The notes below the pieces were generated by a model. That model did no database searches and was not told the DNA's origin. It saw nothing but the letters and a program-made list of their open reading frames with translations. This document shows positions 1 through 11,200 of a stretch of DNA of 64,000 bases, one piece after another. Location: the NCBI RefSeq assembly GCF_945859685.1, contig NC_079147.1:251214572-251278571 (forward strand), given 5' to 3'. Position 1 is the first letter of the stretch. Every line of letters begins with the position of its first letter. The stretch comes from Eupeodes corollae (Eukaryota > Arthropoda > Insecta > Diptera > Syrphidae). The translations under genes were made by a program, and so were the position numbers.

Positions 1-159
1 ATAATAATTTTCCATAACTCTCTTTTTTACATAAAGCCAAGTAAATAAGAAGAATGACAGACTGAAAAATGGCACTAATATAACGAAATGTCTGACATAT
101 TACGTTTATTGATTTAAACCACCAGAGAAGGTGGTTTAGCCAAGGAATAAACAAAACAC

Positions 160-1990
160 AATTTCTCTACAATTTCCTGTCATGTCTCTGTGGCCCGGCA
201 CCCAACAAAGTTGAATGTTAAATTGCTGCGCCATCTCCATAAGAGACGATCGACGATCGAGGGTGGTTTGAGATTTGGTTGAGACACCGTCACGATAATA
301 GCAGCCTGAATGTCAGAGAAGATGCGGATATCAGAAGTTGATATCACGATTTCTCTTAGCCACGAGAGAGCCTCTTTGATCGCTAAAACTTCCACTTGGA
401 AGACGCTACAATTATTAGGGAGGCGATCAATGAGATGCTTAGATTAAGCTTTTCTGAGTACACACCACTATACCAACTCCCTCATTTGTCATTTGGATCC
501 ATCTGTATAAAAGTGAATGCTTTTGTCATCCAGGAGTTTTTTGTCTTCCCATTCATCTCTGGATGAAATGGATACCTGCAAGTTTTTTCCAAATTGGGGT
601 TTATGAATAGTGTAGTCTATGTACTTTGGTATAGAACTGAAGAGGTTCAAAATGATGGAGTGCCCACATTATTGTTGGTTCATTGAGATGAGGCGTTGAG
701 TTTTATTGCTGTACTCGCTGCCATTTGTTTGCTGCGTATGTCAAGGGGTGTCAGATGGAGGACAGTGCCTAACGCTGCTGAGGGTGTGGTTCTCAATGGC
801 CCGCTCATGCAGAGACAGGCAGTGCGTTGGACTCTGCTGAGTTTGTCGTAGTATGTGACTTTCTCCAGTGCAGTCCACCATACTGCAACCCCGTAGATAA
901 GTATTGGTCGGATGACCGATGTGTATAGCCAATAGGTTATGCGAGGTTGAAAATCCCATTTGCTTCCTATGGCTTTCTTGCAAAGGAAAAGAGCTACTGT
1001 AGCTTTGTTAACGCTTTCCTGAATATAAGGTTTCCAACTTAATTTTTTGTCCAATATCAGACCAAGATATTTGGCTTCATCGATAAAAATTAATGATACA
1101 CCTTTTGTAGGAGGTATAATTAATTGGGTGTTGTATTTCGGTGTAAAAAGGACGAGGTCTGTTTTTTGAGGATTAATACTAAGTCCGCAGCCCATCTAGT
1201 TAGCATTTTGAGTGCGTTTTAGAGAAGGTCTCTTAGTGTATTAGGATGTTCTCCTGTAACGGCTATTGCAACATCATTGGCATACGCAACCACTCAATAA
1301 AGCCTTCCCTCTCAAGGGATATTAGTAGTTCGTTAACCACTATGTTCACAGGAGAGGGGACAGAACACCTCCTTGCCAAGTGCCGCTACCGACAGACCTT
1401 TTCGTACAAGAGTTGATGATCCTTAGAGTACCTTAGAGTTGATGATCTTTTTAACATAAGATTAATCAACTCACAGAGTGAGTATTCAACTTTTTGGGTC
1501 GTCATAGCAGAATGGATAGCGGATGTATAAACGTTGTTGAAAGCGCCCTCAATATTTAGGAAGGCCACCATAGTATATTCCTTTTGCTCTAGGGAGTATT
1601 CGATAGTTCATACCAGAGTGTGCAAGGCTGTTTCTACCGATTTCCCTTTGCAGTAAGCATGCTGAGACATTGATAGTCTCTTATCAATGCTATTACGTAT
1701 ATGGATATCGATCAATCGTTCCAGAGTTTTGAGAATTAATGATGATAGGCTAATAGATCTTAGATCTTTAGGGTTGACATGCGAGCATTTGCCCACCTTG
1801 GGAATAAAAACTACCTTTACTTCTCTCCATCGCTGAGGTATATAAACCAGATCTAGACAACTTTTAAAGATCATCTCAATGATGGGCAGATTTATGTCAA
1901 TTGTAAGTTGTAGCTCAGCTGGTATGATTTGATCTGGACCTGACAAATTTGACAAAAGCCGTTGAATCTCTAAAAGTTTTGTTTTTGAGA
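160..1990 (-). mobile_element. LOA-like non-LTR retrotransposon copy 1 (RT + RNase H, broken)
   Basis: Reading right to left, broken frames give the reverse transcriptase fingers (1608-1955, PKVGKCSHVNPKDLRSISL, KLERLID-type block), the palm region (1386-1571, FLNIEGAFNNVY), the thumb and connection (680-1195, DEAKYLGLILDKKLSW, LRTTPSAALGTVLHLTPLDI) and the start of an RNase H domain (180-395, LAIKEALSWL, IFSDIQAA). Plus-strand copies of the same family lie at 30.3-32.7 kb and 41.65-43.0 kb. RT followed by RNase H and, in copy 3, a CCHC knuckle fits the LOA/I/R1 group; the clade is inferred from motif order only. Several frameshifts and stops make it inactive. It is truncated at both ends: the RNase H homology fades near 160, before the family's 3' tail. 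Confidence 0.8.
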
Positions 1991-2090
1991 TCTAAATCTG
2001 TCAAAAAAAGATTTTATGTGGTTCACAAAACCCCCTAACAATCTATTCGTTTGATGTGTTTATTTATACATAATTGTTGTTGTCTGGATA

Positions 2091-2390
2091 AAAAAAAATT
2101 GGTTGGCGCAACAGACCGTTGAGAACTAGGGCCTAGTGACTTACAACTCTCAACCATTCCCGTGAAAAAAAAGTTTAGATCCCATAGGCAGGGATCGAAC
2201 CAAAGACTTCGGGCATGACAGTCCAATGCATTTTTTTAAATTCATTTTTATTAATTCAATCTTGAAACTATCTAAAAGCTAGACAAAAATTCATAAACTT
2301 ATCCTTATTAATCATAACTTAGAACTAACTTACTGGTCCCGTACGGACAGTCCAACGCAATAAACATCATGCCACGGGTAGTACTAATAA
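2091..2390 (-). mobile_element. tRNA-derived SINE, copy A, split by a 115 bp insert
   Basis: On the minus strand it starts with a tRNA-like head (A-box-like GCATGATGTTTATTG, B-box-like GGTTCGATCCCTGCC) and ends in the shared SINE tail (CTGTTGCGCCAACC). The middle of the body is deleted. The head is interrupted at 2231-2345 by the 3' end of a Jockey-like element. Other copies lie at 17643-19839, 23954-24244 and 58046-58600. This is a SINE rather than a tRNA gene, because the body and tail are repeated with the head. Confidence 0.75.
2231..2345 (-). mobile_element. 5'-truncated Jockey-like 3' end inserted in the SINE head
   Basis: A 115 bp insert begins (plus strand) with a T run, the complement of a poly-A tail. 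It is flanked by 14 bp copies GACAGTCCAATGCA (2217-2230) and GACAGTCCAACGCA (2346-2359). Its sequence matches the 3' end of the 1.9 kb element at 17892-19803, which also sits in a SINE head. It contains no coding part. Confidence 0.8.
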
Positions 2391-2570
2391 GTGATGTATG
2401 GATATAGCTGTCAAATAAATTTAAGAATTTTCGTTTGATATGTCTTTTTCGATTCCCCGAATGAGTCAACTTTTTGTCGGCGTCTACTTACCATTTATTA
2501 GATTGCAACATTTAACCAGTAAAAAACTGACTTCGAATAGAGTTCAGATCAATTTATCAACAATTAAATG

Positions 2571-2905
2571 GAGGTTTCCATGGGTAAATTTAAATTTCCG
2601 TCTAACAATATTTTTTTTCGTAGTTCTATGCAAGATTCAAATTATTTTCTTTTTGATATTGTATTAGTGTTACTTCATGTACTTGATACCGAGTGCGGTC
2701 CAATTCAAAGAAAACCTATTTTTTTAAATTGTATTAGTTATGGTGCAAGAGGGATAAATATACGGAAAAATCCAGATATGCAGATTTGATCTAAAATACA
2801 AAAAAATCTATTTATTTTGCCTATGCAATGTAAATGAATGAAATTTGTGTTTTGACAGATCTAGATCAAGAATGAATTGATTTCTTTTACCCATGGAAAA
2901 CCCTA
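2571..2905. mobile_element. MITE family B, copy 1
   Basis: An AT-rich segment of about 335 bp is bounded by inverted TTTCCATGGGTAAA (left, about 2575) and TTTACCCATGGAAA (right, about 2888). Its right part (GACAGATCTAGATCAAGAAT) recurs near 4365. No coding content. The superfamily is unknown. Confidence 0.5.
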
Positions 2906-3682
2906 TAAATTTACTTTGCTTTCAATTTCATGAATCATTTTTCCCAATGGAACGCTAATGGTTATTTTGACAGATTAAAATGTAAAATTAATTTGATTTA
3001 TTTTACCATTAGAAACTCATACAAATAAGCAAATAGGCACCTTTAGGGCAATGAACTACTTTTTACTTCAGAATTTTAGCAAAAAATGCATTTATCTTCT
3101 TGGCTTTTTTATTTATTAATTCTGTAGTTAGTCCTTACCACTAAAACTTCACTTAATTTATTTAAAACAATAGAATGTATTTATTGCTCCAGTTTTCGCA
3201 TTGCTTATGCTGAAATGAGTGTTTATTGAAGGTACTATTTTGAAAACGAGCATTCAAAATGTAGACTCTACCTAACAAATTAAGAATGAAGTCCAGCAAA
3301 CAAAATGGCAGAATGTTTAAACCCAATTTCTTTTCCCCTATTAAAATATCATCTTTTTTTCGAATACTTTTCCATATTTTCGAAAATAAGGGGTATTATG
3401 AAACGCTCTTAAATCATTTTTTCGTTCGATTCAAAGGGATTCGAGATCTCAAACATGACATTACGATAGTAGGGAAGTCGAAAAAGTGGGCCCGGTGATT
3501 CCATCCCTTAAGCCTAAGCAAGTTCAAACTTAGGCAAAAATTTGAATTTTCTCAAGAACCGATAGTTTTGTTTTTTAATTTTCTCTAAAAATTGTTTTCT
3601 AAAATTGGCTACTAAAACATAAAAAATATACATAAGTATGCTTCAGAAGAGAACTCCAATAGGAGTTTAGGTTTTATAATAG

Positions 3683-4415
3683 AGTTTTCTATGGGTAAAT
3701 TCAGATTTCCTTTAAAAATAGTTTTTTTTTGCGTTGCGCATGGAACACAATTGGGTCGGTTTTTTTGTATTTGTCATTGGGCAGGTTCAGGTAATATAAA
3801 GGACTTTATTTGCTGTCAACTGCATTCTTTGAACTTACATTTTGACATAATTTTTCAAGTTTCTTTTGTCTACAAAATACTCCTCAAGCAAGCTATCATG
3901 ATCTGTATTTTGTATTGTAAAGAAATATTACTTACTTTCCAACTTGACAAGGAACCCTTTTACAGAAAGCATTAAATGATGTTTTGCAGAAAATAAATAA
4001 ATCATAGAAAGTTCAATTTTCAGTTGAATGATTAAACATGATCAACTGTCATTTTGATAAAAGTAGACTTGACTTTATAGTTAGGGAGATTTTTCTTAAC
4101 TAACTTTCCAGTCAAATTTCCATTAAAGCTCTCTTATATGGAAGGTAATTTTTTAGCAGCTGGCCAATCAGATACTAGAAACTTGCCTAACTTTCAAGTC
4201 CCTTGTGTCGTCTGAACCTGCCCATTATGTTTGTGAAACTTCGTGGACGTGCTATGGAGTGTGGTAGAGCTGTGATATTCCCAGCTAAACTTATTTTTAA
4301 ATCTGACAATCTGCAGATTTCATCTTGAATAAAAATTCATTCAGTTTCAGGTGAAAAATTTGTGTTTTGACAGATCTAGATCAAGAATAAATTGATTTAT
4401 TTTGCTCACGGAAAA
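3683..4415. mobile_element. MITE family B, copy 2, containing a family A MITE
   Basis: The left end TCTATGGGTAAAT (about 3689) and the right block with GACAGATCTAGATCAAGAAT (about 4371) match copy 1 at 2571-2905. The extra length is explained by the family A element at 3778-4224 inside it. Confidence 0.5.
3778..4224. mobile_element. MITE family A, copy 1 (TIR TGGGCAGGTTCAG)
   Basis: A 447 bp element bounded by TGGGCAGGTTCAG (3778) and CTGAACCTGCCCA (ending 4224). The interior has no coding potential but carries blocks seen in all copies: a CATTCTTTGAAC block near the left end, and TGGCCAATCAGATAC and CTAACTTTCAAGTCC near the right end. Other copies are at 4698-6674, 9570-9930, 9920-10417 and, inverted, about 10790-11274. 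Confidence 0.75.
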
Positions 4416-4697
4416 TTAAATGGCATTCCAATTTTTTAAATTAAACTTATTTTGTAGGTATATTTTTTAACCGTAAAATTTTTCTTTTTAAATTATTTTA
4501 AGTGCTATAATAATTTAAATTTAATTTCATGGCATTTATTTTTAATCATAATTTCTCGAATGCAATGTCCACCGAACAGTCGAATTTGTCATTATTCTTT
4601 CTAATAAACTTGACAAGTAGGGCGTTAATGGTGACAGTAACATTGCCTTTTAATACTTTAAAAGTTGCTCTGCTTTTACTGCAAAAATCAAAGCAAA

Positions 4698-6674
4698 GGG
4701 CTGGTTCAGATAACATAAAGGACTTCATTTAAAGTCAATTTCATTCTTTGAACGTAAATTTTGACCAATTTAAGTAGATAATTTTTCAAATGCCATGAAT
4801 TCCAAATTTTCGATTTCAGAACTTTAGTTCATAGTACAAAAACTGCCAGAAATATTACTGTCTACAAAACCCTCTTAAGGCGATCTACAAGTCTATCACG
4901 ATTTGTAGTTTGTTCTGTAAAGAAATATTACTTATTTATTTTTCAAATTGACAAGAAAGTTTTGTGGAAATATTAAAATTAACTTAGAAAAAAAAAATAA
5001 TTAAAATTAATAAAATGCACAATTTTCAAGAAGAAGTGGTAAGAAAATATCTGGAAATTGAGATTCTATAAAAAAAAGTTCATTTAACAATTACAGCTTT
5101 GACATTAATTAAAAACTTCAAGAAGGGGGTCTGTTCGTAGACTACTACATTGAAACTCGTCTTAATTTTTCATATAACTGAATCGAATTGAAATGAGCTT
5201 GATTTACACAATTCCGGTCGGGGATCGGAGTCAATTCAAAATTTGTGAAAAAAATCCTGTTTGGAGGAGTTGGTTTTACAGACGTTTGCATGTTTGTGTT
5301 CAAAAAATATAGTTTAGTTTTAATCAATTTAAAAAAAAAAATTGCACGTGGATTAAGGTAGCATATTGTTATATGGTGCTGAACTAATCAGTTCTTCATT
5401 GTTTAACACGAATCAAACTATCTTATTTACACTCCATTTGCATTTTAGAAAGTTCTGTCAAACTTAACATTTTTAAATCTTCTTGTGCGGTGGAAACACC
5501 AAAAACATTTATTTAATTTTAACTGAGATAAACCTTTGGTGGAAACATGCAAAACTTAATTATCTTTTCTATTATTGCAAAATAAGCCCAGTTAGTCCAT
5601 TTCATTAACAAAACTAAAAATATCAGCTGTAACAGATTGATTTTTGTTCGCTAATGGAAAACACATGATACCAAATGCACAACTACTCAACGAACGCAGC
5701 CAACGAGATACAAATGCAATATCAATCGTATCAACATTTGAGAATTAAATCACGTTAGATTGGTCCATGACATTTACTTTTTGAAGATAATTTCATTTAA
5801 ATGTTGACCGCGGCTGCGTCTTAGGTGGTCCATTCGGAAAGTCCAATTTTGGGTAACTTTTTCGAGTTTTTCGGCTGGAATAGCCCGAATTTCTTCGGAA
5901 ATGTTGTCTTCCAAAGCTGGAATAGTTGCTGGCTTATTTGTGAAGACTTTAGACTTGACGTAGCCCCACAAAAAATAGTCTAAAGGCGTTAAATCGCATG
6001 ATCTTGGTGGCCAACTTACCGGTCCATTGCTTGAGATGAATTGTTCTCCGAAGTTTTCCCTCAAAATGGCCATAGAATCGCGAGCTGTGTGGCATGTAGC
6101 GCCATCTTGTTGAAACCACATGTCAACCAAGTTCAGTTCTTCCATTTTTGGCAACAAAAAGTTTGTTAGCATTGAACGATAGCGATCGCCATTCACCGTA
6201 ACGTTGCGTCCAACAGCATCTTTGAAAAAATACGGTCCAATGATTCCACCAGCGTGCAAACCACACCAAACAGTGCATTTTTCGGGATGCATGGGCAGTT
6301 CTTGAACGGCTTCTGGTTGCTCTTCACTCCAAATGCGGCAATTTTGCTTATTTACGTAGCCATTCAACCAGAAATGAGCCTCATCGCTGAACAAAATTTG
6401 TCGATAAAAAAGCGGATTTTCTGCCAACTTTTCTAGGGCCCATTCACTGAAAATTCGACGTTGTGGCAGATCGTTCGGCTTCAGTTCTTGCACGAGCTGT
6501 ATTTTATACGGTTTTACACCAAGATCTTTGCGTAAAATTTTCCATGTGGTCGAATAACACAAACCCCATTGCTGCGAACGGTCAAATACTAATGCATGAA
6601 AATTCTAACCTCAAAAAATCACCCTTTAGAAACTTGCATAACTTTCAAGTCCCTATTTCGTCTGAACCTGCCCA
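4698..6674. mobile_element. MITE family A, copy 2, interrupted by a DD41D transposon
   Basis: The left end (GGGCTGGTTCAGATAACATA, 4698) and right end (TTTCAAGTCCC then CTGAACCTGCCCA, ending 6674) belong to family A, but the space between is about 2 kb instead of 450 bp. The excess holds the transposase relic at 5774-6600 and AT-rich flanks (about 4990-5770), so a larger element appears to have landed in the MITE. A further partial family A fragment follows at about 6675-6695. Confidence 0.55.
5774..6600 (-). pseudogene. DD41D (rosa-like) Tc1/mariner transposase, N-terminally truncated
   Basis: An open frame of about 262 codons covers the catalytic part of an IS630-Tc1-mariner transposase. 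Visible acidic motifs are FSDEAHFWLNG, WFQQDGATCHTA and CDLTPLDYFLWGYVK. Counting from the D of QQD to the D of LDYF gives 41 intervening residues, the DD41D spacing of the rosa-type family. The catalytic triad looks intact, but the helix-turn-helix N-terminus expected for a protein of about 340 residues is missing: the frame stays open to about 6600 and then meets MITE DNA. It is therefore a truncated copy with a well-preserved catalytic core. Older relatives are at 24380-25440, 26389-26450, 46299-46595 and 49100-49406. Confidence 0.85.
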
Positions 6675-7757
6675 TTGCCAATTGGAAGGCAACTTTTTTT
6701 TTACAGATTCCTTAAAAGATTTCCTCCATTTTTTGCTATTATGAGTTTAATCATTGGCCAATATGAAAAATTGAAAATTTTGAGAATTTTTTTTAAACAA
6801 AATGCTTTATATTTATTCAGTACAAGTTAACACTTAAAACAAAATTAAACAAAAAATAAAAATAACAAAGAATTTGCTTACACAATAATTCAGGCTCAAA
6901 AATAATAATAACACAATAATAATATTTATAATAATAATAATACTTATAATTTATTAGAAAAAAAGGAATATTTAGCATATGATTTTTTTGTTTCATACAA
7001 AAGTTGGCAATTATTTAAATACACAAAAAGAAAAAACAATATACACAGAATTTTATAAATGTTTTTTAAAAATTGGAATGTTTTTAATTTAGTTTATTTT
7101 TTTTTTAGTTCAGTTGTAACTTTGTTTGAAATTTGACTATAGACTTGGTAACTATATTGTTTTTTGTTCTATTAATTTTTGTTTGTTGTTGACTATTTTC
7201 GATTAAATGCTATCAATGAATTCATCGTTTAGTTTAATAAATGTTTGGTTTGTATTTAATGTGAATATTAGTAATTTTTGTTCCATTGTTTTTCTATATT
7301 TTTTTAAAAATGTTTGTTTTTGCAAAGTCAGATATGGTAGTGTCTATTGTGGTTTTCATACATAATGTATTTAGTTTTAACGATTGACAAATTTGTTTTA
7401 AGTTTAAGTGATTTATTTATTTGTTTATTTATATTTTATTGTCAACTACTTACAAAAAAACACAATTTAAATTCATATTAAACGCACTATAGATAGAGAA
7501 CAATAATAATTATTGTAATGACTTTTCGTACAACTTTATACAAACGTTGGTTCAATTAACTTGTTCTTTTTTATAGTTTCATAAATTTAAAATATAATTT
7601 TATTTTGTGTGTAAAATATGGAAAAGTAAAGCTGATTCTTTTTTTTTATTTTATTATTAAATGTAAATATCAATAAATGTTTGTTGTTGTTGAATATTTA
7701 AATACATTTTTTTAATGTTAGGAAAATAATAAATATTTTTATACATCGTGATCAATA
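6675..7757. other. AT-rich golgin 3' flank and probable 3' UTR
   Basis: No protein-coding signal. The stretch is very AT-rich with many TTTATT words, which read AATAAA on the minus strand, directly after the golgin stop codon at 7758. The real polyadenylation site cannot be chosen among them from sequence alone. Confidence 0.5.
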
Positions 7758-8211
7758 TTAACTTGGTGGTATCGAGAATGCTCTTTGTCCGGTTCCATGA
7801 TCGGGTTTCGATCCAAACCAACTCATTTTCCAGTTAAGCGTGTCATTTAGAAGCTTTTCTTCTTCTTTGCTAAGTTTAAGTAACGTCGCCACTGCTCGAA
7901 TAAGATGTCTTGCTTCAACCTACAAAAAGATGCAAACAATATTTAAAAATATATTAAAAGATAGGATTCAAATATACCTCTCTGCTGGTTAAAAATTTCA
8001 CAATCACATGTTTCAAATATTTAAAATTAACTTCATCCATCACAATACCACCGTCTTGAGTCGCCGTAGAATATGGATAAACACCATTTCCGGTTATGGA
8101 ATCAAACGAACTGCCATTATCGAATGACTTACTGCTACTACTGCTCCCACGCATCTCCCTCTGAACTGTCTTTTTAATATCAGCAAGTCGTTGGTTTAGA
8201 TTTTTTATCGT
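7758..8211 (-). CDS. GOLGA1: Golgin-97 exons 6-7: GRIP domain and C-terminus
   Basis: Exons 8211-7978 and 7919-7758 are separated by a 58 bp intron. They encode residues 514-644. A Ser/Asn/Gly-rich linker (about 533-570) precedes the GRIP domain, about 571-622. Tyr578 in NFKYLKHV lies where golgin-97 carries the tyrosine needed for ARL1 binding (established for the human protein). The helix ARHLIRAVATLLKLSKEEE and the tail TLNWKMSWFGSKP complete the domain. The stop TAA is at 7760-7758. Confidence 0.95.
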
Positions 8212-11200
8212 CTAGAAATTAGATAAATAAATTATATCCTTGTTTAACATTTACAAATTATTAAAATACCTTATTCTTTTCACTCAGTTCGGTATTTAAA
8301 TCATCGATATGCGTTATTTTCTCTTCTTGTCCCTGGATCACAGATTGTAGTTCACTGAGTTCGTTTTTTAATTTGGAAATTTCTAAATTCTTATCTTTTA
8401 CTTCCGATTGAAGTTCTTCGGTTTTTTCTTGTAATTCATTTGTTTCATCACGTTCCATGCGTAATTCTTTTTTTAATATCTCTTCACTTTGAGATATTTC
8501 AGCATTACGCAGGAGTGCAGTTAGTTTTTCTTCCTTTTCTAATTCCAGACAATTTAAAATTTCAGTTAATTGTTCTTGAAGTTGGGAGTTTTGTTGGCGT
8601 AGGGTTTGGGTTATTTGTTCAGAATTATCAGCATATTCGGTGAAACGTTCTTCGGCAGCTGTGAGGCGGGTTTGAAGTTCGAGTTTCTCTTGTTCAAGGG
8701 TTTCCTATTGATTAAGAATCGAGATTCATTTAAAATAAATATAATTTTAATTAAAATGAATTAAACGAAATTAATAGTTTTCTCCATGCAAATGAAATTT
8801 ATAGATTTTTCTTTGCCTTAGGCAAAAATTATAATCCATAACCAAGCAGAGATTTAAACGCAGTTAATAGGAAAAAAATCAAACTTTCTGGGTCCTCGGA
8901 TACAATAAAATTATAATTAACAGAAAATTGTATTATAAGTTGATGGATATTTCACGACCTAATCCAAAAGAGCAGCCGCTGTTTTAATCAAAACGAAATA
9001 AAAGCTGTTTCCTGTAGCTTTCTTTTAAAGGTGGCATTAATTTGATCTGAGAAAGAACTTCATTGGATTGAGACTATTAGCTTTATTTTACGAATGTAAG
9101 TGTAATTGTAATTGTAATTGTAATTGTAATTGTAATTGTAATTGTAATTGTAATTATAAATGCAATCTACATCTTTTAAGCTTTTTTCCGTCGAATTTAA
9201 TTAAAACTTTTCCTTTTTATATTTTAAGTATGCGTTTATTGTCTTTTGAAATATATGGTCCCCCTTTTTCAAAATTTAAGGACGTTCAAAGAGTTGTTGT
9301 ACTTTTGTACTTATTTTTATTACAGGCATTCAAATTAAAGAAATACTTGTAGTATTGTAACAATAAATAACTTATTTTTAACTATTTTCCCTGAAACTGT
9401 GTGTTTCTAGAAGAACCTATGTCCACCCATATTATTGAGTTTCTCCCAATTTATGTTTACATCAAAACTAGATTCAAAGCGATTTCAATTCTTAAGATAA
9501 GAAGATCTTCCAATATTATCAAAAGTTTTCGAATGGCATCCAATTAGGTGAGAGATAGGTTCGGACAACGGGCATGTTCAGCCAACATAAGGGACTTCAT
9601 TTGCAGTCAATTTCATTCTTTGAACGTAAATTTTGACCAAGGCAACTAGTTAGTTTTTGAAGCGTCACGAATTTCAAATTCAGAACTTTACTTGGCAAAA
9701 CTCTTCTTTAAGTTTATAGAACAAAAAGTACCAACAAAATGACTGTCTTAAAACAACTCCTCAGTCAAGAATCAAGTCCACCACGAGTTGTTTTTTGTAT
9801 TGTAAAGAAATATTAGTAATAAGTCAGCTTTAAGTTGCCTTAATTGGAAGGTAATTTTTTGGCTGCTGGCCAATCAGATACTAAAAACTTGCCTAACTTT
9901 CAAGTCCTTTAAGTCGTCTGAACCTGCCCAACATAAGGGATTTCATTTGCAGTAAACTTTGAGCGAACATTTTAACCAATGCATGGACTTAGTTTTTAAG
10001 TGTTATAAATTTGAAACTCAGAATTTGACTTCACTGACCTCTACCTTCAGCTCATCATACAAAACTAACAAAAACGTCAGGCCAGCTTAAAGTCCATCTC
10101 TACTTGTATTTTGTATTTTAAATAAATATTACTTATTCCTTTCCCAATTTGAAAATTGACCATTTTGAACAAAACATTAAGTAGAATTGTGCAGCAAATA
10201 AATAAATCATAAAGTTTGGCTTTCAGTTGAATTGAAAAACATGATCAATTCTCATTTTGACATAAGTAGACCTGACTTAAGAGCTATGGAGGTTTTGGTT
10301 TACTAATTTTCCAGTCAACTTTCCAATAAAGTTGCCTAATTTGGAAGGCAAGCTCGTCAACCCGATACAAGAAACTTGACTTACTTTCAAGTTCTTTATG
10401 GTGTCTGAACCTGCCCATTGTTTGTCCGTTTACACGGTTATTTAAGTTTATTCAAATATTTTTTTTTAAATTCCTTTAAAACCAGTTTTACGGCAAATTA
10501 ACTTTTAAAATGGTTTCGAGTTTTAAGGTTTTCAGAAATTTGATTTAGATTTCAATACAATTAATATTATTCAAAGAATATTTTGTATTATCGATAATTT
10601 AAAATAATTTTGTTGAATAACTTTAAACTCGAAACCCCTTTAAATCTATTTTTGGCATTAAATTATCTTGGAGAAACTAAAGTATGTAAGTTTTAATTTT
10701 TTTTTAAACTTGTTTAATGAAACGAGTACAGGGAAATGACATCTCATATATTTGGCTCCGCCAATATTTGGCAGCGGAATGAGAGAAAGGAAGGTAAACA
10801 TAAGGGACTTGGAAGTAAGGCAAGTTTCTAGAGGTTGACTGGCCAGCTGCCAAAAATCTGCCTTCCAAGGCAACTTTATTGCAAAGTTGACTGGAAAGTT
10901 AGTCAAGAAAAATCTCCCTAACTATCAAGTCAAATCTACTTATGTCAAAAAGACAATTGATCATGTTTATGCATTCAACTGAAAGCTGAACTTTATTCCT
11001 CTATAATTTATGTATTTTTTGCACAACTTCATTTAATGTTTTCTGTAAAAGGGCCATATTTCTTTACAGTACAAAATACAAATCGTGATAGACTTGTAAC
11101 TTGCCTCATGAGTGTTTTGTAGATAATAATACTTTTGTTAGTTCTTGTACTATTAACCTAAAGTAGAGGTTTGTGAAGTAAAGTTCTGAATTTAAAACTC

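Noticed and set aside
9068..9352. Cys-Asn repeat protein
   Set aside because: The frame is produced by the TGTAAT microsatellite inside a golgin intron.
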